From positions 124,001 through 188,000 of the forward strand of contig NZ_SNWM01000006.1 in NCBI RefSeq assembly GCF_004362245.1: DNA of 64,000 bases, in the 5' to 3' direction. Each line of letters begins with the position of its first letter. Within the stretch, counting starts at the first letter, position 1. Positions 36,245 to 44,172 of the stretch are shown piece by piece. The position numbers and the translations under genes were made by a program. The DNA comes from Pedobacter duraquae. Its GTDB lineage: Bacteria > Bacteroidota > Bacteroidia > Sphingobacteriales > Sphingobacteriaceae. The notes beneath the pieces are model-generated. The model made no database searches. It was given only the letters and a program-made list of their open reading frames with translations, and was not told the DNA's origin.

Positions 36245-36252
36245 ATACCGTG

Positions 36253-37560
36253 ATGTCAACCAAATCCTTCCTCGCTAAAATTCTTTTATGCACCCTCGTT
36301 TGGGGAGGCAATTTATTCATTTCCCAGGCGCAGGACATTGCTTACGCTAAGGAGGTTGTAAAAACACTCGCCTCGCCTGCATTTAAGGGTAGAGGGTATG
36401 TTGGTGGCGGCGATCAGATTGCTTCTGCTTACATCGCTCGGGCCTTTAAAAAATCAGGTCTCGCTCCCTTAAATGCCGGCTCTTATTTTCAGGATTTTAA
36501 ACTGGCTGTAAACACTTTTCCAGGAAAGGTAGATGTGAAGCTGAACGGGAAAACATTAATAACTGCTAAGGATTATCTAATCGGAGCTACAAGTCCTGCG
36601 ATTCATGGAACCTTTAAAGTGATTCCAGTTAAAAGGTCAGATATTAATACTGAAGAAAAGCTCATGGCAGTTATACAGGCTGCCACTGATGCCTTTATTT
36701 TGCTAGATGATAGGATTGAGGGCCCGGAAAGTACTGCAGAGCTGGGTAGCATCAATGCAAGTATACGGGCACTTAAAAACAGCGAAAAACTAAATTTTAA
36801 GGGTCTGATAGTTTATACCAAGGATAAACTAACCTGGACAACACTAACCTACCAGACTATTAGGCCGGTGGTGACGATCAATAAAGCAGATTTAGATCCA
36901 GCATTGGTCAACACACTGACCATCGATGTGGACGCCAGGTTTGTCCCAGAGTACACCACACGCAATGTAGCCGGGATGATCAGGGGTAGCTCAGGATCAG
37001 ATTCAACGATAGTGATTTCGGCACATTTTGACCACCTTGGTATGTTGGGTAATAAAGTATATTTTCCAGGAGCTAATGACAATGCAAGTGGGGTAGCTAT
37101 GTTGCTTAGCTTTGTGAAATATTACGCTAAGAACAAGCCTAAATACAATACTGTCTTTCTGGCGTTCTCTGGAGAGGAGATAGGTATTCTGGGCTCCAAA
37201 GCTTTTGTGGAAAATCCGTTAATTAACCTGAAGAAAATAAAATTCCTGGTTAATTTTGATCTGGCAGGAACAGGTGAGGAGGGAATTAAAGTGGTTAACG
37301 GAACAGTATACAAAAAGGAATTTGACCGACTTGTAGATTTGAATTCGGCTTTTAAGCTAGTGCCTAAAGTAGAGATCAGGGGAGAGGCCTGTAAGAGTGA
37401 TCATTGCAGGTTTTATGAAAAAGGCGTACCTTCTTTTTTTATTTATACCCAAGGAGGCATTGCCGCATACCACGATATATATGACAGGGCGGAGACGTTG
37501 CCGCTAACTGAGTTTGAGCATTATTTTGAGCTTATGGTGAAATTCTTTGGGACCATTTAA
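36253..37560 (+). CDS. M28-family metallopeptidase
   Basis: A 435-residue secreted zinc peptidase with signal peptide (ending FISQAQD). Zinc ligands of the M28 family are seen: His in SAHFDHLG, Asp in GANDNASGVAM, Glu-Glu in FSGEEIGILGS, Asp in NFDLAGTG and a C-terminal His in AAYHDIYD. An in-frame GTG at 36250 is possible, but the ATG at 36253 is the better start. It follows the S15 gene directly, so both hydrolases are part of the locus. Its peptide target is unknown; it may trim protein linked to the glycan. Confidence 0.9.
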   Translation: MSTKSFLAKILLCTLVWGGNLFISQAQDIAYAKEVVKTLASPAFKGRGYVGGGDQIASAYIARAFKKSGLAPLNAGSYFQDFKLAVNTFPGKVDVKLNGKTLITAKDYLIGATSPAIHGTFKVIPVKRSDINTEEKLMAVIQAATDAFILLDDRIEGPESTAELGSINASIRALKNSEKLNFKGLIVYTKDKLTWTTLTYQTIRPVVTINKADLDPALVNTLTIDVDARFVPEYTTRNVAGMIRGSSGSDSTIVISAHFDHLGMLGNKVYFPGANDNASGVAMLLSFVKYYAKNKPKYNTVFLAFSGEEIGILGSKAFVENPLINLKKIKFLVNFDLAGTGEEGIKVVNGTVYKKEFDRLVDLNSAFKLVPKVEIRGEACKSDHCRFYEKGVPSFFIYTQGGIAAYHDIYDRAETLPLTEFEHYFELMVKFFGTI

Positions 37561-37569
37561 TTTTGTAGT

Positions 37570-38607
37570 ATGTCTATTAAGCCGGCTAGATTTTTTGATC
37601 ATATTTTTGTAGATGGTTACTCTGCAACACCAAAATATCTGCAGCTGACCAACTCAATTATTAGTGCTATAGAGGCAGGGAAAATTAAAAAGGATCAGAT
37701 GTTGCCCTCGATTAACGAGCTTAGCTATGAGCTGGAGATCTCGAGAGACACGGCAGAAAAGGGGTACAAACATTTGAAAAAAATCGGAGTGTTAGGCTCA
37801 GTACCTGGTAAAGGCTATTATATCATCAATACGGATTTTAAACAGAGTCTGAAGATTTTTCTGTTGTTCAATAAGCTCAGTGCCCATAAAAAGATTGTGT
37901 ACGATTCTTTCATTAAGGCTATTGGTGATCATGTAGCCGTTGATTTTTATATTTACAACAATGATTTTGCGCTGTTCAAAAAACTCATTACAGACCATAA
38001 GAATGACTATTCTCATTATGTGATCATCCCGCATTTTTTGGAAGGAGGGGAGAATGTTTGTGATGTGATTAATATGATGCCTAAAGACCGGTTAATTTTA
38101 CTGGACAAGAAAATACAGGGACTTACTGGTGATTATGCTGCTGCATACGAAAACTTTGAGAAGGACATCTACCAGGCTTTGGAACAGGCTAAAGAGCAGT
38201 TGAGTAAATATCATACACTCAAGATCATCTTTCCTAAACGCAGCTATTTTCCAATCGAGATTTTAAAAGGGTTTTCTAACTTTTGTCAGCAATATGCATT
38301 TAATTCTAAGGTCGTTTTTGATATTAAAGACGAGCCAATAGCGGCAGGTGAGGTATATATCAACTTGATGGAAGATGATCTGGTGATTCTGATTGAACGT
38401 ATCATCAGCATGAAACTACAAGTTGGTAAGGAAATAGGCGTTATTTCCTACAATGAAACGCCTTTAAAGAAGATTATTTTAAATGGTATTACAACCATCT
38501 CTACTGATTTCAACCAGATGGGACAACTCGCTGCGCAGATGGTATTGGAGAACGCTAAAAACCACGTGGAAGTTCCTTTTTACTTAACATTGCGTCCTTC
38601 TTTATAA
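37570..38607 (+). CDS. GntR-family transcriptional regulator with LacI-type sugar-sensor-like domain
   Basis: A 345-residue regulator. Residues 15-90 form a winged helix of the GntR type (SIISAIEAGKIKKDQMLPSINELSYELEISRDTAEKGY). The C-terminal part (about 95-345) looks like a periplasmic-binding-protein-type effector domain (EIGVISYNETPLKKIILNGITTISTDFNQMGQLAAQMVLEN at the end, similar to LacI/GalR sensors). This AraR-like layout suits sensing of a sugar. It sits ten bases after the last locus gene and probably regulates the locus, the rhamnose operon, or both. Confidence 0.85.
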   Translation: MSIKPARFFDHIFVDGYSATPKYLQLTNSIISAIEAGKIKKDQMLPSINELSYELEISRDTAEKGYKHLKKIGVLGSVPGKGYYIINTDFKQSLKIFLLFNKLSAHKKIVYDSFIKAIGDHVAVDFYIYNNDFALFKKLITDHKNDYSHYVIIPHFLEGGENVCDVINMMPKDRLILLDKKIQGLTGDYAAAYENFEKDIYQALEQAKEQLSKYHTLKIIFPKRSYFPIEILKGFSNFCQQYAFNSKVVFDIKDEPIAAGEVYINLMEDDLVILIERIISMKLQVGKEIGVISYNETPLKKIILNGITTISTDFNQMGQLAAQMVLENAKNHVEVPFYLTLRPSL

Positions 38608-38618
38608 CGCTGATTGTA

Positions 38619-40466
38619 TTACCTATATCCTTGCGCCTGAAGGTTAAATAGCTCAGCGTATCTTCCTCCCTTTGCAAGCAATTCTGTATGGCTACCGATT
38701 TCGGCCATTTCACCTTTTTCCAATACCAAAATTCGGTCTGCCATGCGCACAGTAGAGAAGCGGTGAGATATTAGTACGGCTGAACGGCCTTTGGTCAATT
38801 CTGTGAAGCGTTGAAAAACTTCATATTCTGCACGTGCATCTAATGCCGATGTAGGTTCATCCAGGATTAATAGTTCTGCATCACGCATGTAGGCACGTGC
38901 GATCGCAATTTTTTGCCATTCACCTCCCGATAGTTCTATCCCGTCTGCAAAACGTTTCCCTAACATCTGATTGTAACCATCTGGGAGCCTTTTTACCAAT
39001 TCATCGGCAAGACTTTGTTTGGCAGCATTTTCAATAAGCTCTGCGTTTTCCTGTTCATTGATATTGCCAGTTGCAATATTCTGCGAAAAAGTCATCTGGT
39101 ATCTCAGAAAATCCTGAAAAATAATGCCGATGTGTTGTCTGAGTTCAGTAAGGTCATATTCTTTTAAATCATATCCCTCGAGTAGAATTCTCCCTTCAGT
39201 AGGATCATACAATCGCGCAAGTAGTTTAACAAGGGTAGTTTTGCCAGCACCATTTTCGCCTACTAAAGCCAGTTTTTCTCCGGGATGTAGAGAAAAGTTA
39301 AGGTGTCGGTTCGCCCATCGCTCAGAATGGATGTATTTAAATCCCACATTCTCAAACGTAAACCCTGTTAGAATCTGCTTCGGGAAGGGGCGCGGATTTG
39401 TAGGGGGAAGAAGTCGCGGGCGAATCTCAAAGAACTCGAAGAAATCGCTTAAGTAGACGGCACCCTGTGCTACAGTACTAAAACGGCTTAATATGTTTTC
39501 AAGTATTGACCGCAATTGCCTGAATGATCCGGCAAGGAAGGTGAGCTGACCTATTGATATTTTCCCATTAATCGTTTGTGCAATAATAAATATATAAGCG
39601 CCATAATAGCCTGCACTGCCTAATATGGCAAATACAGTTCCCCAAATAGACCGTTGAATAGAAATTTTGCGGTTATCAGCGTAAAAGGTATTGGATAATA
39701 CCTGAAAACGATCGGTGATAAATTTGGAAAGGCCGAACATTTTTAATTCTTTAGCAGTATCATCGCTGGCCCCCAGGTAACGCAGATAGTCAAGCTCCCT
39801 ACGTTGTGGCGTCTGACTTCTTGAAAGGGCGTAATTCTGATCATTGAAATACGACTCTCCCATAAAAGCAGGTAAAATTGCGATCAACAATAAAAGTATG
39901 AGCCAGGGATTAAAAGCCATAAGTCCCACCGCCAAAAAGAGCATTGTGATTATGTCCTGTACCTGCGCCATGATTTGCGAAAGTAGTATTGTACGGCCCA
40001 TAGTCTGCTGCCTGGCGCGTTCAAGTTTATCATAAAAGACAGCATCTTCAAACTGATCCAAATCCAATGTAGCAGCATGTTTCATGATCTTTACAGAAGT
40101 ATGATTGGCAAACAAATCACCCAGTAAACTGTCACGCAGCATAATCGCGCGGGTTAGGCCATCTGCCAGAATAGCCAGGCCAAACTCAATTGCTACCAGC
40201 ATCCATAGCTCATGTTCCTCCATCAGGTTTCCAACGGGCTTAGCAACATGTGTGAAGTGTACCACATGATCGATAATCAGCTTACCTACATATAAAATAA
40301 GAAGTGGAAGTGCAGAGCGTATAATCCGTAAGATGATGTTTACAAGCGTCATCTTTGGATTGGTTTCCCAGACCAGTTTGAAAAAGGATGGTAAATTGCG
40401 CAATGCGGCAAGACGTTCTCGAAGCGTTAGTGGTGTGGTATTTTGAATGGGAGGTCTTCTGCTCAT
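38619..40466 (-). CDS. ABC transporter, fused permease/ATPase
   Basis: A 615-residue half-transporter. The N-terminal part (about 1-340) has the membrane helices of a type I exporter. The C-terminal ATPase has Walker A GENGAGKTTLVKL, the signature LSGGEWQKIAIARA and Walker B ELLILDEPTSALD. It likely acts as a homodimeric exporter; the cargo (lipid, peptide or drug) cannot be told. It is convergent with the GntR gene, with eleven bases between stops, and appears to be a single-gene unit. Confidence 0.93.
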   Translation of the reverse strand: MSRRPPIQNTTPLTLRERLAALRNLPSFFKLVWETNPKMTLVNIILRIIRSALPLLILYVGKLIIDHVVHFTHVAKPVGNLMEEHELWMLVAIEFGLAILADGLTRAIMLRDSLLGDLFANHTSVKIMKHAATLDLDQFEDAVFYDKLERARQQTMGRTILLSQIMAQVQDIITMLFLAVGLMAFNPWLILLLLIAILPAFMGESYFNDQNYALSRSQTPQRRELDYLRYLGASDDTAKELKMFGLSKFITDRFQVLSNTFYADNRKISIQRSIWGTVFAILGSAGYYGAYIFIIAQTINGKISIGQLTFLAGSFRQLRSILENILSRFSTVAQGAVYLSDFFEFFEIRPRLLPPTNPRPFPKQILTGFTFENVGFKYIHSERWANRHLNFSLHPGEKLALVGENGAGKTTLVKLLARLYDPTEGRILLEGYDLKEYDLTELRQHIGIIFQDFLRYQMTFSQNIATGNINEQENAELIENAAKQSLADELVKRLPDGYNQMLGKRFADGIELSGGEWQKIAIARAYMRDAELLILDEPTSALDARAEYEVFQRFTELTKGRSAVLISHRFSTVRMADRILVLEKGEMAEIGSHTELLAKGGRYAELFNLQAQGYR

Positions 40467-40522
40467 ATATGATGTAAAGGTAAGGATAGAGACAGCACCA
40501 ATAAATTAAAAATCAATGCAAT

Positions 40523-41623
40523 CTAGTGATTCCGGATTGCTCTTAGATCAATGCTATAATAGAATATATAAAAACCAGTACAGGAAACTAATGCTTGCAG
40601 GCAATTAAACAAGAATAGCTGTCGGGAAAGGATCAACATAGCGAGCGCAACAAACATGAAAAAAAGTAATCCGACATGGCTTGATTTTTTTTCTGTGTTT
40701 TTATATTGGCTTACCTGGATGCAAAATAGTGTTGGCAAGGCAAGCGCAATGCCAGCCAGGGAACTCGTGAAATCGGCATTTACCGTATGGATATAAAGGA
40801 GCAAATCCGGTAGGAATAATAGGAATAGAACCAGTAAACTTCTACCCATGGCATTAAAACGATTTATCGGTAAGCTTCTGTTGAAATTCATGTCCGTTGC
40901 TTCCTGCTTTACCAAAGTCGCGATCAGTACGCTGTGCGTGATTATTGCAGCAAGCAGGCCCAGCTGAGGAACACGGATGTCGGGGCCGACATCGGCAAAC
41001 ATCCAAAGCATGGCTTTGAATACTATAAATGAAAGTGTTTTGCAAATCAGAAACATAAGTGTCTGCTGTCTCCAAATGTACACAATCGGCCAAAGCCATT
41101 GGGGCTTAACGAATGTGGGGATTTTAACAAACCGAACCTTTAGGCGGATGGATAGGTTCTGGGTAACTTTTCTAAAAGTTAGAACTGTAGGTGTGATTAC
41201 TAATAAAAGCGCAAACACTAGCGCCATGGCCGCATTGAAATAATAATGATAAATAAAGGCGGTCGTGCTAACGATTGTTATATAAGTGAGGATGGGAAGA
41301 AGTAAAGTGGCGTAAAGGCCAGACCATGATAAGTATTGACTGCGTTTTGTAGCTGCGGCTGAGACATTAATGAAGCTATAGACATCCAGTTTCAGTTCTT
41401 TGTTCACAAACAATATACATTTTATGGCGTATAGTGACCATAACACAAAACATGCGGCTAAGATGATGGTGGAACCGGATATGCTTCGGAGCAGGGAAAG
41501 GTGGTAGCTCAGCAACTGACCTGCTTCTACACTTCCGAAAAGAATATATAGTGCAAAGCAGAATAAGCCGAGATGCTGCCGGTAGAATTCGCGGGATAGC
41601 GTTTTTAACAACAGGCTCAGCAT
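40523..41623 (-). CDS. Hypothetical polytopic membrane protein, partner of an ABC ATPase
   Basis: A 366-residue protein with many hydrophobic segments (about eight to ten), no signal peptide, and charged loops. I do not recognise its family. Its start overlaps the stop of the ABC ATPase gene by seven bases (41617-41623), so it is probably the membrane half of a two-component ABC transporter. It is transcribed after the ATPase. The cargo is unknown. Confidence 0.7.
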   Translation of the reverse strand: MLSLLLKTLSREFYRQHLGLFCFALYILFGSVEAGQLLSYHLSLLRSISGSTIILAACFVLWSLYAIKCILFVNKELKLDVYSFINVSAAATKRSQYLSWSGLYATLLLPILTYITIVSTTAFIYHYYFNAAMALVFALLLVITPTVLTFRKVTQNLSIRLKVRFVKIPTFVKPQWLWPIVYIWRQQTLMFLICKTLSFIVFKAMLWMFADVGPDIRVPQLGLLAAIITHSVLIATLVKQEATDMNFNRSLPINRFNAMGRSLLVLFLLFLPDLLLYIHTVNADFTSSLAGIALALPTLFCIQVSQYKNTEKKSSHVGLLFFMFVALAMLILSRQLFLFNCLQALVSCTGFYIFYYSIDLRAIRNH

Positions 41624-42246
41624 TTGTGGATATCTCCGTTTTGAATCATGAAAACCCCGTCGAGGCTTAACATATCCGGGTCAATATCCTGATGTGAAGA
41701 GATCAGGAACATACAGCCTTTTACGCGGTATTCTTTAATCAACGAAAATAATTCCGTTGCTGATTCTTTATCAATGGTGATCAGTGGCTCGTCAAGTAAG
41801 AAGAGTTCTATTTCTCCTATAAATGCACAAATCAGGGATAGTTTTTTCAACATCCCACTTGAGTAACCGCCTATGGCCTGATTCATAAAAGGTGACATGC
41901 CAAATCTTTCAATCAGTTTTTCGACATCATCAAGCTTAGCACGCCTTACCTGCTGATGGTAACGAACTAAATCGTTGCCGGTTATATATCCGGGATATTG
42001 TGGCTCTGCTTCAGCGTAACTAATCGTAGATCTATAGCTGACGGGCTGCTTCTTAAGGTTCACATTTCTGAAGCTTACCTGTCCGTCAAATGGTGTTTGA
42101 CCGGCGATGATTCTGAATAATGTCGTTTTGCCAGTTCCATTTGCTCCCTTAAGCCAGTATACGCCATCTGTTAACTGAAACTTTTGAAAAGAAATAACAG
42201 TATGGCTGCCGTATTTTTTACAGATACTTTCGAGACTCAGGGCCAT
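41617..42246 (-). CDS. Small ABC transporter ATP-binding protein
   Basis: A 209-residue ABC ATPase. Walker A is KGANGTGKTTLFRI, the signature is GYSSGMLKKLSL, and Walker B is IELFLLDEPL followed by TIDKES. The H-loop is in LISSHQDID. It overlaps the membrane-protein gene downstream by seven bases. The short length and SSGM signature resemble ATPases of bacteriocin- or CcmA-type exporters. It is divergent from the antiporter gene at 42411 across a 164-base gap where only a weak TAGGTTTA promoter-like element was seen. Confidence 0.88.
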   Translation of the reverse strand: MALSLESICKKYGSHTVISFQKFQLTDGVYWLKGANGTGKTTLFRIIAGQTPFDGQVSFRNVNLKKQPVSYRSTISYAEAEPQYPGYITGNDLVRYHQQVRRAKLDDVEKLIERFGMSPFMNQAIGGYSSGMLKKLSLICAFIGEIELFLLDEPLITIDKESATELFSLIKEYRVKGCMFLISSHQDIDPDMLSLDGVFMIQNGDIHKC

Positions 42247-42410
42247 TGATAAAAGTTTTAATTTTAGAGCCGATAATTTGGAGTAAGTTACATTAAAAGG
42301 TTGTTAAAATTGAAATGTTATAGCTGAAATGGCCTTTTTTTTGTTAGGTTTACAACAATCCATCCGTTGCTGCTGCAATGATTTTCTTTCTTTAACAGCC
42401 TAATCCCTTC

Positions 42411-43658
42411 ATGGAATTATATTATTCTTTCTCAGTACTTATTGTTATTGCTTCGTTTTTTGCTTATCTGAATCTGCGTTACCTAAAACTACCTTCTACG
42501 ATCGGAATCATGATTATTGCGATGATCAGCTCTGTTCTTTTAGTTATTACCGGTAGTTTATATCCTAAGACTTTCTCACACTTTTCTACATTATTAAATG
42601 ATGTCGACTTTACAGAGGTACTTATGGGAGCGATGCTTAATTTTCTGCTATTCGCCGGAGCTATTCATATTAATCTGAAAGATTTGCGCGAACAACGCTG
42701 GCCAATCATAGTCTTTTCAACGATTAGCGTAATCATATCAACCTTTGCGGTAGGGGGAATGTTATTTTATGTCGCACCAATATTGCATGTACAAATTCCA
42801 TTTCTATTCTGTCTTTTGTTTGGTGCACTGATATCACCTACCGATCCCATTGCTGTTTTGGGTGTATTGAAAGAAGCTAAAGTGCGTAAATCGCTGGAAA
42901 CGAAAGTTGCCGGGGAATCGCTGTTTAATGATGGTGTAGCAGTTGTCGTATTCGCTGTGATCCTACAGCTAACTCAGGGGAGTGACATCGAGATCTCATT
43001 CTTTCATATATCCTGGTTGTTGGTTAAAGAGGCTGTTGGTGGTTTTTTATTAGGCGCATTGTTGGGTCTTGGCGCCTCTAATGCCATGCGTAAGATTGAC
43101 GATTACAAAGTTTCAGTGCTGATTACGCTTTCTGTAGTCATGGGAGGTTATCTGATTGCGCATAGTATGCACATATCCGGCCCACTCACCATGGTTGCTG
43201 CTGGTATTGTAATTGGCAATTATGGAAAGAGAACAGCGATGTCTTCCACGACTAAAGACTACCTTAATAAGTTTTGGGAGTTGATTGACGAAATTCTGAA
43301 TGCAATCTTATTTCTTTTCATAGGATTCGAATTATTGATCATACACAACGTTACCAGCTACTGGGTGATGGGAGTTGCCTGTATTGTAATCGTTCTGTTG
43401 GCCCGGTTTATTTCTATTTATATTCCTGTACTCCTGATCCCATTCAAAAATAAATTTAGTAGCGGCACCGTTAAAATTTTGGTGTGGGGTGGTCTGCGTG
43501 GGGGCGTGTCCATTGCACTAGCTTTATCAATGGATGAAGGGTCCTATAAGCCAATCTTAATTGCAGTAACCTATTTTGTGGTGGTGTTCTCCATTATCGT
43601 GCAAGGTCTCTCTGTGGGTAAAGTTGCAGCACGGGTTTTGTCAAAAGAAGAAATTTAA
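42411..43658 (+). CDS. CPA1-family Na+/H+ antiporter
   Basis: A 415-residue inner-membrane protein with about twelve helices. The CPA1 motifs ISPTDPIAVLGVLKEA and AGESLFNDGVAVVVF (the ND pair that carries ions) are present, plus WGGLRGGVSIALALS near the C-terminus. It exchanges sodium or potassium for protons and helps pH and salt balance. It lacks a long cytoplasmic tail. It is convergent with the TPR lipoprotein gene, four bases away. Confidence 0.93.
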   Translation: MELYYSFSVLIVIASFFAYLNLRYLKLPSTIGIMIIAMISSVLLVITGSLYPKTFSHFSTLLNDVDFTEVLMGAMLNFLLFAGAIHINLKDLREQRWPIIVFSTISVIISTFAVGGMLFYVAPILHVQIPFLFCLLFGALISPTDPIAVLGVLKEAKVRKSLETKVAGESLFNDGVAVVVFAVILQLTQGSDIEISFFHISWLLVKEAVGGFLLGALLGLGASNAMRKIDDYKVSVLITLSVVMGGYLIAHSMHISGPLTMVAAGIVIGNYGKRTAMSSTTKDYLNKFWELIDEILNAILFLFIGFELLIIHNVTSYWVMGVACIVIVLLARFISIYIPVLLIPFKNKFSSGTVKILVWGGLRGGVSIALALSMDEGSYKPILIAVTYFVVVFSIIVQGLSVGKVAARVLSKEEI

Positions 43659-43662
43659 CGAT

Positions 43663-44142
43663 TTAAAAGGCTTTTTTAGTTAAACGCAGTGCTATAGCCC
43701 GATCTTTCAGTATTCCCTCATGCTTTGGACTGATATGTAGTCCCTCATCGTACTGCAATACCGCCTGGTAATAATCCTGGAACTTGAAGTATACTGATCC
43801 AAAACCCCAATAAACATCAGAATTTTCCGGGTTGAGCAGCCATGCCTGGTTGAACCTGTACATGCTCGTCTGCAGGTTGCCTTCGTTGAGGTATTTAAAT
43901 CCAAATTTAACATAGTTGTCTGCTGCTTTTTCTGCTGTGCCAGAGGCCAAAATGGCGCTCTTTACAAATTCCTGATCAGCCTTTATCTGGTCCGGGCTTT
44001 TCTTCGCAAGACCATATTTCGGAAGCAAACGTATATTTGTTTTCGCTGCTTCCTTCCAGGTTTCGTAAGGTGATTTCGTATTGCATGTACTAAACATAAA
44101 AATAAGAAGCAGTGACAGGCTATAGTTGAGGAGATTTTTCAT
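43663..44142 (-). CDS. TPR-containing lipoprotein
   Basis: A 159-residue protein with a lipobox (MFSTC, Cys20) and a helical body with TPR-like repeats (AADNYVKFGFKYLNEGNLQTSMYRFNQAWLLNPENSDVYWGFGSVYFKFQDYYQAVLQYDEGLHISP covers two units, cited here only by its Y-F-G and W-G-F-G marks). It is 30 bases after the STN-domain gene and may be the last gene of the sigma/FecR operon. No known function. Confidence 0.75.
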   Translation of the reverse strand: MKNLLNYSLSLLLIFMFSTCNTKSPYETWKEAAKTNIRLLPKYGLAKKSPDQIKADQEFVKSAILASGTAEKAADNYVKFGFKYLNEGNLQTSMYRFNQAWLLNPENSDVYWGFGSVYFKFQDYYQAVLQYDEGLHISPKHEGILKDRAIALRLTKKAF

Positions 44143-44172
44143 TTCAAATCAAAAATCCAAACTTAGTTTATT

